Assembly (NCBI GenBank): GCA_964494805.1
Contig: CAZBST010000004.1
Span: 62,001 to 126,000, forward strand
DNA from: CAIYOL01 sp964494805
Lineage (GTDB): Bacteria; Planctomycetota; Phycisphaerae; Sedimentisphaerales; Anaerobacaceae
Direction: 5' to 3'
DNA length: 64,000 nt
The first letter of the stretch is position 1; the number at the start of each line of letters is the position of its first letter. Positions 32,930 to 41,710 of this stretch are shown piece by piece. The translations under genes were made by a program, and so were the position numbers. Below the pieces are notes generated by a model. It did no database searches, was not told the DNA's origin, and saw only the letters and a program-made list of their open reading frames with translations.

Positions 32930-34159
32930 TTACTCTTCGTAGCAATGGCTCAGCCAATAATTGGTAAATATTTCTATGTCATTAAAATCGACAGTTCCAT
33001 TTCTATTAAGGTCGCCTGCCAAGTTTACATCAACCAATAACCAATTGTCAGTAAGCATTGAAAAATCTGCAAAATTAACAGGATTTAGGCCGTCAAGATT
33101 TGGGCAGTCTCCGTCACAAATGTTTCCTATTCCGTCACTGTCAGAATCCACCTGAGATGGATTATAGTCATTTGGGCAATTGTCTGTTGAATCAGGCACT
33201 CCGTCGCCGTCTCCGTCGTAATCCACGTCAACAACACACAAAAACCCTCGCCATCCAAAATTACCACTCTCCTCACGCTGGACATTACCAAGACTATCTA
33301 TTGCACGCACAAAAATCTGATATTCGCCGACTTGTGGAATAATCCAGGTAAATTCCCAGAGTTTCCAGACATTAGGAACATAATAGTTAAGTATCTGGGC
33401 AGGTTCCCAGCTTTGGCCATCATCTACGCTTACCTCTACATTATTTATATCTATTCCTTCCCCAGCAAAAGCCATACCCTTGATAACATAGGTGCCAAGA
33501 GCAATAGTGGAGCCGTGGCTTGGCTCCATCACTCTTGCATGAATAGGATAATGCACTAACCCTGTAGTTGGAGGAGACGTAGAAATCTCTATACGTTCTA
33601 ACCATCTAATATGATGAAAGCCCGCGGTTCCAGGCAAAACCAATTTGAGAGGATAGCCCTGTATAAGCGGGAGTGTCTGGCCGTTCATACCATAAGCCAA
33701 AAGAAAATCATCCCTTGATAACATATCATCCAAGCTGCATAGCCTCGCGACACCACCATCGATAGCATAAAATGTAACCGATGCTGCCTCAGCCGTTGGA
33801 ACAGCTGCGAGGAGCATATCATTAAGATGCACGCCGGTCCAGTTGGCATTACCTACTAACAAGGTGGCTCCTGCCGGATAATAACATTCCAGAGTCGACA
33901 TTTGTGTAGTTGCAGTATACTGCATTATGTCATCCAAAGTCAGGCTCAAAGGTTGTTCGACTGCGCCATCAATTAATAAATGCCAGTCATTAGGTGTAGC
34001 AGGAGGAGTGCCGAGTTTGAAAAATTCCTCGATGGGTGTAATAGGAGGGGGTTCGAGCGCATAGCTGCTAAAGGATAGTTGTCCAACAGTAAAGCATAAA
34101 ACCACTATCAGGATTTTCCAGTTTTTCCTGAAGGTAACCGTTGTGTCTAAACTGTTCAT
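32930..34159 (-). CDS. Secreted sulfite-oxidase-fold protein with calcium-type repeats and dockerin-like end
   Basis: The 409-residue product has a signal peptide (about 12-35, ending SYA). Residues 45-205 show the molybdopterin-dependent oxidoreductase fold: DWHLLIDGAVEQPLSLTLDDI, then STLECYYPAG with C92 where sulfite oxidases bind Mo, and WTGVHLNDML. A dimerisation (Ig-like) domain follows (about 215-310). Asp-rich thrombospondin type 3-like text (YDGDGDGVPD, DSDSDGIGNICDGDCP) and two dockerin-like segments (GLNPVNFADFSMLTDNWL and GDLNRNGTVDFNDIEIF) close the chain. Whether it still binds Moco is uncertain, because the residues after the Cys are unusual. ACGGAG precedes the ATG. Confidence 0.82.
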   Translation of the reverse strand: MNSLDTTVTFRKNWKILIVVLCFTVGQLSFSSYALEPPPITPIEEFFKLGTPPATPNDWHLLIDGAVEQPLSLTLDDIMQYTATTQMSTLECYYPAGATLLVGNANWTGVHLNDMLLAAVPTAEAASVTFYAIDGGVARLCSLDDMLSRDDFLLAYGMNGQTLPLIQGYPLKLVLPGTAGFHHIRWLERIEISTSPPTTGLVHYPIHARVMEPSHGSTIALGTYVIKGMAFAGEGIDINNVEVSVDDGQSWEPAQILNYYVPNVWKLWEFTWIIPQVGEYQIFVRAIDSLGNVQREESGNFGWRGFLCVVDVDYDGDGDGVPDSTDNCPNDYNPSQVDSDSDGIGNICDGDCPNLDGLNPVNFADFSMLTDNWLLVDVNLAGDLNRNGTVDFNDIEIFTNYWLSHCYEE

Positions 34160-34241
34160 TTTTAATCTCCGTTAAAATGGGTATTTATTCTCTTTTGCGA
34201 ATTCTAATCACGGGTGTTTTTATCATTACATCACAACCGCT

Positions 34242-34270
34242 ATTATATAGTAGCTACTCCTATTTAGCAA
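34242..34270 (-). promoter_or_regulatory. Promoter of the sulfite-oxidase-fold gene
   Basis: On the minus strand TTGCTA (34265-34270) is followed after exactly 17 bases by TATAAT (34242-34247), a near-perfect sigma-70 promoter. Initiation near 34235 would give a leader of about 75 bases to the ATG at 34159. Confidence 0.6.
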
Positions 34271-34571
34271 GCGTTGTTCAGATTTTACTGGTGGAATTTT
34301 TCTCTACGCCGAGAGTTAAGTTTTGCCTTGCTTTATGGTCGAATCCGCCATTATAGAGGCGATTGCACCGAGTTTTGAAAAAGTGGCTTGATAAGTCTGA
34401 AATGCCGGTCTATAATTTGGAATTGCTGATTATACTGATTAAAGCTGATTGCGCTGATTTAATCTTAATCAGCGCCAATCACTGTAATCAGCGATAGATA
34501 ATTGATTATTTTTGATTTTTTGTTTTTCTTCTAAAATAGTAAATAATAAATCATAAATCAAAAATAAGGAT
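34271..34571. repeat. Intergenic stretch with short GCTGATT-type repeats
   Basis: No gene was found between the sulfite-oxidase-fold gene and tRNA-Arg. At 34424-34500 short units of the form GCTGATTA/GCGCTGATT and their complement AATCAGCG recur six or more times in both orientations. The section ends in A/T-rich text with repeated AAATCATAAATCAAAA. It resembles low-complexity intergenic filler; some units could fold into hairpins. Confidence 0.45.
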
Positions 34572-34645
34572 GCGCCCGTAGCTCAGTAGGATAGAGCGTC
34601 GGTTTCCTAAACCGAAGGTCACAGGTTCGAATCCTGTCGGGCGTA
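34572..34645 (+). tRNA. tRNA-Arg (anticodon CCU)
   Basis: A full cloverleaf can be folded by eye: acceptor GCGCCCG with CGGGCGT (a G-T pair at the first position), D arm GCTC/GAGC, anticodon stem TCGGT/ACCGA with loop TTCCTAA giving anticodon CCT (reads AGG), and T arm ACAGG-TTCGAAT-CCTGT. The discriminator base is A. The CCA end is not encoded (the next bases are TTT). It is a single gene with no tRNA cluster around it. Confidence 0.95.
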
Positions 34646-34656
34646 TTTCGAGATTT

Positions 34657-35562
34657 TTATTTTAACTTAACCTTGACTCCTTGTTTGCGATATTCATTTA
34701 CAAGTTTTTTCAAGTCCTTCAACAGTACTTCCATCTCCTCGGTATTTTCAAGCAGATTCTCGTACAGCCGTGCATCATTGATAAAGCTGCCCGCGGTGCC
34801 TTGGCCGTCGTTTATCTTCTCTAAAATCAGCCGTAGCTCTGCTGCTGTTCTGCTTATTTCTTCGCTCGTATCAACACCGGCAGCAAGAAATTTCTGCAGT
34901 TCGTCTAGCATCCGCGTGGCACGCTCCGATGCGTCGGACAGATTAGCCAGCGCCGCTTTGATATTTTCCTTATTTGCCTTATCACCAAGAATATCATTGG
35001 CGTTATTTATTAAATCGTTAAGACTGCTAGCCAACTCATCCAACTTCTTTTGGCTCTCTTCCGGGAAAAACTCGCTGGTCATACCCGTCGAGCCCTGCAA
35101 AAGCATTTTGTCAACTAGGAACTTTGTTTCCGGCCGGTTTGGGTCACGCGGTGTAAGAGGCAAGGTGGGGTCAACTGAAAGCTCGATGTAACTGCTGCCC
35201 AGTCCACGTGTCATCAATTTCACTTTAACGTTGGATGGAATATTGACGTATTTTTTGTTAATGCTAAGAATAACCACTGTTTGATGATACTCCAAACCGG
35301 TATTCAAGTCTTTGCGTATCTGCGGAGGCATAACTTTCGTTACGCTGCCGATTGGATAGCCGCAAAAGCGAATGGGGGTATCCTTCACCACTCCCGTCGC
35401 TGTGGGAAACTGAACAAATACTTGAAACGAACTGAGTTTGCTGACAACTGTAGGAAAATCGTTAAACATGAATATAAGCCATATAATAGCGCAAATAGCT
35501 ACTACCACAAAAACGCCTACGATAATATTGCGTTTTCTCTGTGCGGTTTCGTAATCACTCAC
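34657..35562 (-). CDS. MlaD/MCE-domain protein
   Basis: The 301-residue product has one N-terminal transmembrane helix (11-31) and an MCE domain (about 45-125: FQVFVQFPTATGVVKDTPIRFCGYPIGSVTKV), then a long helical and coiled-coil tail with repeated heptads (about 160-290). This matches periplasmic substrate-binding subunits of Mla-type lipid transporters. No MlaE or MlaF gene adjoins it; its ATG overlaps the stop of a MerR-like gene instead. A role in outer-membrane lipid movement is family knowledge; the partners must lie elsewhere. Confidence 0.85.
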   Translation of the reverse strand: MSDYETAQRKRNIIVGVFVVVAICAIIWLIFMFNDFPTVVSKLSSFQVFVQFPTATGVVKDTPIRFCGYPIGSVTKVMPPQIRKDLNTGLEYHQTVVILSINKKYVNIPSNVKVKLMTRGLGSSYIELSVDPTLPLTPRDPNRPETKFLVDKMLLQGSTGMTSEFFPEESQKKLDELASSLNDLINNANDILGDKANKENIKAALANLSDASERATRMLDELQKFLAAGVDTSEEISRTAAELRLILEKINDGQGTAGSFINDARLYENLLENTEEMEVLLKDLKKLVNEYRKQGVKVKLK

Positions 35563-35819
35563 TTTTTGCTCCCTTTCAAACTGGTTCGACCTTCCAGAAA
35601 CAATTCTCTAATGGCACGCAGAGGATAGCCGCTATCGTTGAGTTTTTTTATCAGTTTAATTCGTTCTATTGCTTTTTCGTCAAACAGCCTTCTGCCGGTC
35701 GGCGTAATCTCTGTAGGCTCAAGCAAGGCGACCATCAGGTAATATTGCAAAGATTGTCGGGCAATGCCAGCTTTTTTTGCGGCGGCACCTATCGGTATTA
35801 ATTTACTTTTTTGGCTCAA
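35559..35819 (-). CDS. MerR-type helix-turn-helix protein, DNA-binding domain only
   Basis: The 86-residue product is almost wholly a MerR winged helix: IPIGAAAKKAGIARQSLQYYLMVALLEPTEITPTGRRLFDEKAIERIKLIKKLNDSGYPLRAIRELFL. There is no effector domain, only a short basic tail (EGRTSLKGSKK). It is co-translated with the MCE gene downstream (ATGA overlap at 35559-35562). Its target is unknown; control of the MCE gene is the simplest idea. Confidence 0.82.
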   Translation of the reverse strand: MSQKSKLIPIGAAAKKAGIARQSLQYYLMVALLEPTEITPTGRRLFDEKAIERIKLIKKLNDSGYPLRAIRELFLEGRTSLKGSKK

Positions 35820-35845
35820 AACTTCCCCTATAAGTTGATTATTTT

Positions 35846-36292
35846 CTAATGACTATCAACTTTCTTTTTTAGCCGATTTTCCGCGGCAGCCACCAGGGCC
35901 AAAAACGAGGCCTTTACCTGTTCAAATGTCGGCTGTTTTATGGCCTTTTTAGTACCTGCTGCTTTATATTCTTTTTTCGACCATCGAGGCGAAATCATTA
36001 ACAAATAATCCAAACCGGGTGGTATACAGCCCTGATTTTGTCGAAAGGCCTCCCGCAGCAGCCGTTTCAGCCGATTACGCTCAACGGCACCGCCGCAGGT
36101 TTTGCCGACCGAAATACCCAGCCTGGGATAACCACAATCATTTTCTGCTATATACAAGGTAAGCAAGCCATTGGTGACCCGCACATTGCGAGCCAATACA
36201 GCTTCAAATTGTTTATTGCTGACAAGCCGTTTTTTCTTCGAGAAGGAAAACTGCTTCAAGATTCCACCATAAATTGCCGGGGTCTTATCCAC
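35846..36292 (-). CDS. rnpA: Ribonuclease P protein component
   Basis: Protein cofactor of RNase P. The product has 148 residues. The body shows FSFSKKKRLVSNKQFEAVL at the front and the RNA-binding signature ERNRLKRLLREAFR near 85, with the expected DYLLMISPRWSKKEY afterwards. It is somewhat longer than usual (about 115-130), with extra residues at both ends. Unusually, rpmH (L34) and yidC are not beside it: it lies between antiporter genes and a MerR gene, and its start overlaps the antiporter stop by 8 bases. The RNA subunit gene is at 1694-2028. Confidence 0.9.
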   Translation of the reverse strand: MDKTPAIYGGILKQFSFSKKKRLVSNKQFEAVLARNVRVTNGLLTLYIAENDCGYPRLGISVGKTCGGAVERNRLKRLLREAFRQNQGCIPPGLDYLLMISPRWSKKEYKAAGTKKAIKQPTFEQVKASFLALVAAAENRLKKKVDSH

Positions 36293-38012
36293 TCGTTAAT
36301 ATATTATCGGCTTTTTGCTGTCGCGACAACACCTCTGCGGCAAGCGACCTTCGAACTCCGTGACAACTCAGAACACCAACAAGCTCATCATTTTCGCCGG
36401 AAAGCACAACAGGTAAATGCTCCAAATCCAGCTGTTTTGTCTGCTCAAGTGCATCTGATAAGGCCATATTCGGGGTCGCTTTGGCAATAATTGGCTCGGC
36501 AATATCAAGCGCCACCAGCCAATCGTTTAAGTCCTGTGTCGCAAAAGTATTTCTGATATCATCCAGCGTGATAGCACCTATCAGCTTTTTATCACTGTCA
36601 ACAACAGGATAATAAAAACTTTCAGTATCGCTAACCACTTTGATAACTTCGCTTAAAGATGAACCCGTGGAAATAATCGGCATTTTCGTATCCATAACAT
36701 CGGCAACCGTGTAAACTGCAATCAGGTCCTCTTCGGTAACATTCATTCCTACTTCGCCGGCTTTCTCAACACCTACCTTTACCAACATCGGCCCGATTAT
36801 TTCCATGAAAAATGTAGCCGTCATAACAACCATAATAATTGTTTTGCCGAGGTCTGTGTTAAACTGCTGGCCGGCCAAAATAGCAAGACCAATAGCCACG
36901 CCGGCCTGCGGCAGCAGACAAATTCCAAGGTACTTACGAACCGAAGCCGACGCCCTCGAATACCGGGCACCAAGCCACGACCCAAATATCTTGCCTGTTG
37001 CCCTAAACAGGGTATATACTACTACCATAGCAATCATCCAGAAACCTAATCTGCCAAACTCCATGTGTGCCCCGGCAAGCACAAAAAATGAAATATAGAT
37101 AGGTGGGGAGAAATTCTTAACAAGCTTGAACATCCCCTGGCTTTGACGCGGCATCAAATTGGCAACTGTTATACCCAATACCATGGCAGGTAAAATCGGG
37201 TCAATGCCAGGTATCATTGAAACGCCGACAACAAGTAAAAGCAGCGCCAGCGCAAATTCCAAGATTTTGTCCTCCGTTCTTACAAACTTCAATAAAAAGT
37301 ACAGCAACACTCCCGCCAAAAACCCCAGCACTACTGCGCCGACTATCTCGCCCAGCAATAAAATGGTTGTGCCGAAAATAGAAGCATCCGCCGTTCCCAT
37401 AAGTGCTTTTGCTCCCGTTGCAGCCCCTCGATAAAGCAGAAGCGCCAAAGCATCGTCCAGCGCAACAATAGCAAGTATCACGGCCGTAAGAGGCCCTCTT
37501 GTTTTATATTCCCATAACACATTTGCCGTGGCCGCCGGTGCCGTAGCCGAGGCGATAGCACCAAATACAAGCCCAGTTGCGACAGAAACATATAGTCTGT
37601 CTGTCCCAACTATACCCTCAAGCATAACGGGCAAGGCGAACCACATTGCCGCAGACGTACCGATTGTCACTAATAAAAAGGCGCCTATACCCTGGGAAAA
37701 AAGAATGATGAAAAATTGTTTCCCGTACTTTTTGAAGATATTGCCTCGGAGCTCGCTGCCAATCATAAACCCTATGATACCTAATGCAAACATCGTGAAA
37801 GGTCTAAGATTGTCGATCCTTTCTGGAGTTATCACATTAAGAACATCACCCAGGGTTATCCCTACTATTATGCAGCCGACAACCTGTGGTATGCGGAACC
37901 TTTGAAAAAGACGTGCACCAAATGCACCACCAAAAATAACTAGCCCGAACAGCAAGGCCAGGTTCAAATAACCGAAGTTCTCGGCGCTCGTACTAACAAA
38001 CGAATGAACCAT
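36285..38012 (-). CDS. CPA2-type cation:proton antiporter with C-terminal CBS pair (copy 1)
   Basis: Integral membrane transporter of 575 residues in the Kef/NapA family. About 12 hydrophobic helices lie at 15-405 (FGLVIFGGAFGARLFQRFRIPQVVGCIIVGI, with the paired TAPAATANVL and ALDDALALLL acidic helices). A cytoplasmic region at 430-565 carries two CBS motifs (VADVMDTKMPIISTGSSL and IAEPIIAKATPNMALSDAL) that usually sense adenylates. It is the last of three tandem paralogues. Its final 217 bases are almost identical to those of copy 2. The ion (Na+ or K+) is not determined. Confidence 0.88.
   Translation of the reverse strand: MVHSFVSTSAENFGYLNLALLFGLVIFGGAFGARLFQRFRIPQVVGCIIVGITLGDVLNVITPERIDNLRPFTMFALGIIGFMIGSELRGNIFKKYGKQFFIILFSQGIGAFLLVTIGTSAAMWFALPVMLEGIVGTDRLYVSVATGLVFGAIASATAPAATANVLWEYKTRGPLTAVILAIVALDDALALLLYRGAATGAKALMGTADASIFGTTILLLGEIVGAVVLGFLAGVLLYFLLKFVRTEDKILEFALALLLLVVGVSMIPGIDPILPAMVLGITVANLMPRQSQGMFKLVKNFSPPIYISFFVLAGAHMEFGRLGFWMIAMVVVYTLFRATGKIFGSWLGARYSRASASVRKYLGICLLPQAGVAIGLAILAGQQFNTDLGKTIIMVVMTATFFMEIIGPMLVKVGVEKAGEVGMNVTEEDLIAVYTVADVMDTKMPIISTGSSLSEVIKVVSDTESFYYPVVDSDKKLIGAITLDDIRNTFATQDLNDWLVALDIAEPIIAKATPNMALSDALEQTKQLDLEHLPVVLSGENDELVGVLSCHGVRRSLAAEVLSRQQKADNILTSG
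36305..36521 (-). repeat. 217-bp near-identical tract, copy in antiporter 1
   Basis: By eye this stretch differs from 38069-38285 at only 4 of 217 positions, without gaps. It encodes the last CBS motif and the C-terminus of antiporter copy 1. The flanking coding DNA diverges quickly, so gene conversion or a recent short duplication is likely. Confidence 0.8.
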
Positions 38013-38033
38013 TAGTAAGCCTGTTTCCGAAAC

Positions 38034-39743
38034 TTATGCAAATTGCGCATATTCAACATTATGCATACTATCGGCTTTTTGCTGCCGTGACAACACCTCT
38101 GCGGCAAGCGACCTTCGAACTCCGTGACAACTCAGAACACCAACAAGCTCATCATTTTCGCCGGAAAGCACAACAGGTAAATGCTCCAAATCCAGCTGTT
38201 TTGTCTGCTCAAATGCATCTGATAAGGCCATATTCGGGGTCGCTTTGGCAATAATCGGCTCGGCAATATCAAGCGCCACCAGCCAGCTGTTTAATTCCTG
38301 TGTTGCAAAAGTATTTCTGATACCATCCAGGGTGACGGCTCCTACCAGCTTTTTATCAGTGTCAACAACGGGGTAATAAAAATTTTCCGTATTGCTGACT
38401 ACCCTGATAACCTCATCTAAAGATGTCCCTGCGGAAATAACCGGCACCTTCATATCCATAACATCGGCAACTTTATAAGTTAAAATCAGGTCATCCTCTG
38501 TAATATTAAGACCTGCTTCTCCGGCTTTCTTGATGCCGTACTTTACAAATAAAGGACCGACAAGTTGGAGAACAAACACGCCGGTTATTGTTACCGATAA
38601 CATCATATCTCTGGTCTGACCTTCAAAACGATGGCTCGCTGTAATCAGTAAAGCCATTGCAATCGTACCCTGTTGATATAAACATAATCCCAAGTACTTG
38701 CGGATAGATGGTACAGCACGGCAATGAACCGCACCCAAGTAAGAGCCGGTTGTTTTGCCAATGACGCTGCCGATGATATAGACGATTGCCAATAACCAAA
38801 TTTTACCAGTGAGAGCGATATTTAATTCGGCGCCGATAAGAACGAAAAACATGATATACAACGGCGGTGAAAACCTACGTGTAAGTTCAAAGCTTCTGGT
38901 GCTTTGTCGTGGCGACAGATTTACAAAAGTAACTCCCATTGCCATAGACGACAGGATTATGTCCAGTCCGAGGCTTCTGGCTAAACCTATAGACAGTACC
39001 AGCGTACCGACAATTAAAACCAGTATTTTTTCCTCATTTTCCTTCCGTCTTACCAGCCATAAGAGTATTAAGCTCATAACTGCACCCAGTCCCAAAGAAC
39101 CGGCTATCTCATAAAGTGAGTGAACAGCTGTCATCAGCAGCCCGACCTCTTTATGACCTGTAAGGATACCTGCTATGCCGACGCTTGTTATGTAAAGTAC
39201 CAACGCAAGGGCATCATCAAGTGCCACGATTGCTGTCAACATTGTTGTAAGCGGCCCGCGTGTCTTGTATTCCCAAAGGACGTTTATAGTCGAGGCAGGG
39301 TCTGTCGCTGAACAAATAGCTCCAAACACAGCTGCCACTGCCGCAGCCGTTGACCATTCATAAAAATAGCCAAGCGCAATAAAGCTAAAGAGTATAACAA
39401 CCAGGTAGGCTATTCCCCCTTCGAACAGCAAGATCTCAGCTACCTGCCTGCCAAACTTCACGAATATATCTTTTTTCAGCTCGCCGCCGATTAGAAAACC
39501 AATAATTCCTAATGTGAACAGGTTGAACGGTTCGAGTGTCTGCAACGTTTGTTGAGAGATGAGTTTCAGACAAGGGCCTAATATAATACCTACGGTGACG
39601 TAACCAACTACCTGTGGGATATGAAACTTCTGAAAAAGACGTGCACCAAATGAACCCAATAAGACAATCAATCCAAACAGCAGGACTAAATCCACCCCTT
39701 CACCTGCTATTGACGAGCTGATATTAGCAAACGTACAAAACAT
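38034..39743 (-). CDS. CPA2-type cation:proton antiporter with C-terminal CBS pair (copy 2)
   Basis: The 569-residue paralogue of the preceding gene has the same plan: N-terminal helices (FGLIVLLGSFGARLFQKFHIPQVVGYVTVGI), the acidic-helix motif ALDDALALVL, and two CBS segments (VADVMDMKVPVISAGTSL and IAEPIIAKATPNMALSDAF). It sits 21 bases after copy 1's start on the same strand. The membrane parts of copies 1 and 2 differ clearly, while the second CBS unit is nearly the same, so the tandem duplicates have been kept similar only at one end. Confidence 0.88.
   Translation of the reverse strand: MFCTFANISSSIAGEGVDLVLLFGLIVLLGSFGARLFQKFHIPQVVGYVTVGIILGPCLKLISQQTLQTLEPFNLFTLGIIGFLIGGELKKDIFVKFGRQVAEILLFEGGIAYLVVILFSFIALGYFYEWSTAAAVAAVFGAICSATDPASTINVLWEYKTRGPLTTMLTAIVALDDALALVLYITSVGIAGILTGHKEVGLLMTAVHSLYEIAGSLGLGAVMSLILLWLVRRKENEEKILVLIVGTLVLSIGLARSLGLDIILSSMAMGVTFVNLSPRQSTRSFELTRRFSPPLYIMFFVLIGAELNIALTGKIWLLAIVYIIGSVIGKTTGSYLGAVHCRAVPSIRKYLGLCLYQQGTIAMALLITASHRFEGQTRDMMLSVTITGVFVLQLVGPLFVKYGIKKAGEAGLNITEDDLILTYKVADVMDMKVPVISAGTSLDEVIRVVSNTENFYYPVVDTDKKLVGAVTLDGIRNTFATQELNSWLVALDIAEPIIAKATPNMALSDAFEQTKQLDLEHLPVVLSGENDELVGVLSCHGVRRSLAAEVLSRQQKADSMHNVEYAQFA
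38069..38285 (-). repeat. 217-bp near-identical tract, copy in antiporter 2
   Basis: Partner of 36305-36521 (offset 1764 bases). It encodes the second CBS motif and C-terminus of antiporter copy 2. Third-codon positions are also conserved, which selection on protein alone would not explain. Confidence 0.8.
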
Positions 39744-39765
39744 AGAAGCTCCAGCTATACACGGA

Positions 39766-41418
39766 CTACGTCGTTTGGCCGCCTGCCATACTATCAGCTT
39801 TTTGCTGCCGTGACAACACTTCTGCAGAGAGGTGTCTGTGAACAGCGCGGCAGTTCAAGACACCAACAAATTCGTCGTCCTCACTGGAAGCTACAACCGG
39901 CAAATGTTCCAAGCTCAGCCGTCTTGCCTGCTCAAGGGCCTCAGATAATGCTACATCTGGCACCACCTTGGTAATAACCGGCTCGGCAACATCAAGCGCT
40001 ACCAGCCAATCGTTTAATTCCTGCGTGGCAAAAGTCCTTCTGATGCCATCCAGTGTAACGGTTCCGATAAGACGGTTGTTACTATCGACAACCGGATAGT
40101 AGAACTCATCGGTATTGCCCACTGTGCTGACAACCTCGCTCAGTGATGTTCCCGCATTGAATACCGGAAGTTTAGTGTTCATCACATCCCGCACTTTATA
40201 CATCTCGATGAGGTCATCCTCGGTTATGTTCACCCCGAATTCACCCGCCTTGGTGATTGCTATTCTTGCCCCTATAGGACCGATTATCTCAAAGATAATA
40301 GTGGTGGCAGCTACGGTATTGACCACTATTATGGCCAAATTCTTACCTTCTTCTCCCAAAGCACGGAATTGACCTGCCACTAATAACGAAAGTCCTATGG
40401 CCACACCAGCCTGACAGAGTATACCCATTCCAAGATACCTTCGAATCACTGTGATTTGCCTGGATATAACTCCGCCCAAATAAGCACCGCCCATCAATCC
40501 GCCTATCCTGCACAGCACATACACCAGCCCCACAAGGCCCATGCTGGGTAATAGACCTATGTGTAGATGCGCACCCGCCAAAAAGAAAAAGATAATGTAG
40601 ATCGGCAAAGCAATGAACTCTATTGCTCGATAAGCTCGTCGATTTCCTGCCGGGTATATATTAACGTGAATCAGCCCCAAGCTTAGATTCGCCAGGATAA
40701 GGGACAGATTAAAGTGCATAGCAATTCCAGTACATATCAGAATACTGCCTAGGCTGGTTGCTAATACGGCGTCGTCACTTGATAAGTGCCGCGTAAAATA
40801 CCCAGAAATAGCGCCTATTGCACATCCGAGAGCAATTGAGCCGATTATCTCTAAAATCGGACCCTGTAAAAGACTTTCGACAGATAACCTGCCTCCGCCC
40901 ATTACCATCCGTGCCAGCGCTACAGCAATTGCGAATATCATTATGGCCAGTCCATCATCCAGACCCACAACCGCGTAAAGAGCATTGGTCAAACGTCCCT
41001 TTGCTTTACATTCCTGCAATACTGCTACTGTTCCCGCGGGCGCGGATGCCGGTGCCATAGCCCCGAAGATAAGAGCCAGATATAATTTCCCGGTCAAAAG
41101 ATACACGCCGACTGCCACAAGCAAAAAAGCCCCGAATGACTCCAAAAGTATGACAGTGCCAATTCCTCCACCCATTTCTTTCAGGCTGCTTCGTTTCATC
41201 TCGCTGCCGATGATGAACGCCACCAGTGACAGGGCAAAGCTGGTGAAAATATTCATACTTTCGACGAATTCTTCGTGAAAAATATTAAGAAACGACGGCC
41301 CGAATATCAAACCAGCAACAAGATAACCCACTACGCCAGGCAGTTTCACGCGTTGGGCGATTTTCCCGCCGAGGAAACCGAAAATGATGGCTATCGAAAT
41401 GAAGAACAACAGGTTCAT
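39766..41418 (-). CDS. CPA2-type cation:proton antiporter with C-terminal CBS pair (copy 3)
   Basis: First gene of the three-gene array on the minus strand; 550 residues. It shares the family plan (IFGFLGGKIAQRVKLPGVVGYLVAGLIFGP, the VVGLDDGLAIMIF acidic helix, the GHxG-like ILCQAGVAIGLSLLV) and the CBS pair (VRDVMNTKLPVFNAGTSL and VAEPVITKVVPDVALSEAL). Its C-terminal DNA is clearly more diverged from copies 1 and 2 than those are from each other. The helices are more distant too: ALAIMIF-type LDDG rather than LDDA. A shared transcript of the three is likely, given gaps of about 21-22 bases. Confidence 0.87.
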   Translation of the reverse strand: MNLLFFISIAIIFGFLGGKIAQRVKLPGVVGYLVAGLIFGPSFLNIFHEEFVESMNIFTSFALSLVAFIIGSEMKRSSLKEMGGGIGTVILLESFGAFLLVAVGVYLLTGKLYLALIFGAMAPASAPAGTVAVLQECKAKGRLTNALYAVVGLDDGLAIMIFAIAVALARMVMGGGRLSVESLLQGPILEIIGSIALGCAIGAISGYFTRHLSSDDAVLATSLGSILICTGIAMHFNLSLILANLSLGLIHVNIYPAGNRRAYRAIEFIALPIYIIFFFLAGAHLHIGLLPSMGLVGLVYVLCRIGGLMGGAYLGGVISRQITVIRRYLGMGILCQAGVAIGLSLLVAGQFRALGEEGKNLAIIVVNTVAATTIIFEIIGPIGARIAITKAGEFGVNITEDDLIEMYKVRDVMNTKLPVFNAGTSLSEVVSTVGNTDEFYYPVVDSNNRLIGTVTLDGIRRTFATQELNDWLVALDVAEPVITKVVPDVALSEALEQARRLSLEHLPVVASSEDDEFVGVLNCRAVHRHLSAEVLSRQQKADSMAGGQTT

Positions 41419-41710
41419 CTGCTCAATATTACCTATATCCTGACTTCTGCGACCTTACGCATTGCGTTCCTAAAGACCACCGGAAGTCTCTCAAAACATT
41501 CAAAAACTGTATTAAGATGGGGGGCTCATCTTATCTGAAAAGAACTTATGCTAATCTTAGAATTCGTTTTGTCAAACGATTTTCAATGCCCTTTTAGGAC
41601 AAATTTGTCAATTTAATCTTTATACAACAGCACAATTAAAGTAAAATATAGCAGAGTAACCTAAAGCTCTAAAGGGACTTGCTCACTGCCAATTGCGGGA
41701 GAAGCACAAA

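Noticed and set aside
34271..34571. CRISPR array in the GCTGATT-rich stretch
   Set aside because: Units are 7-10 bases, irregularly spaced and in both orientations, with no spacers and no cas genes.
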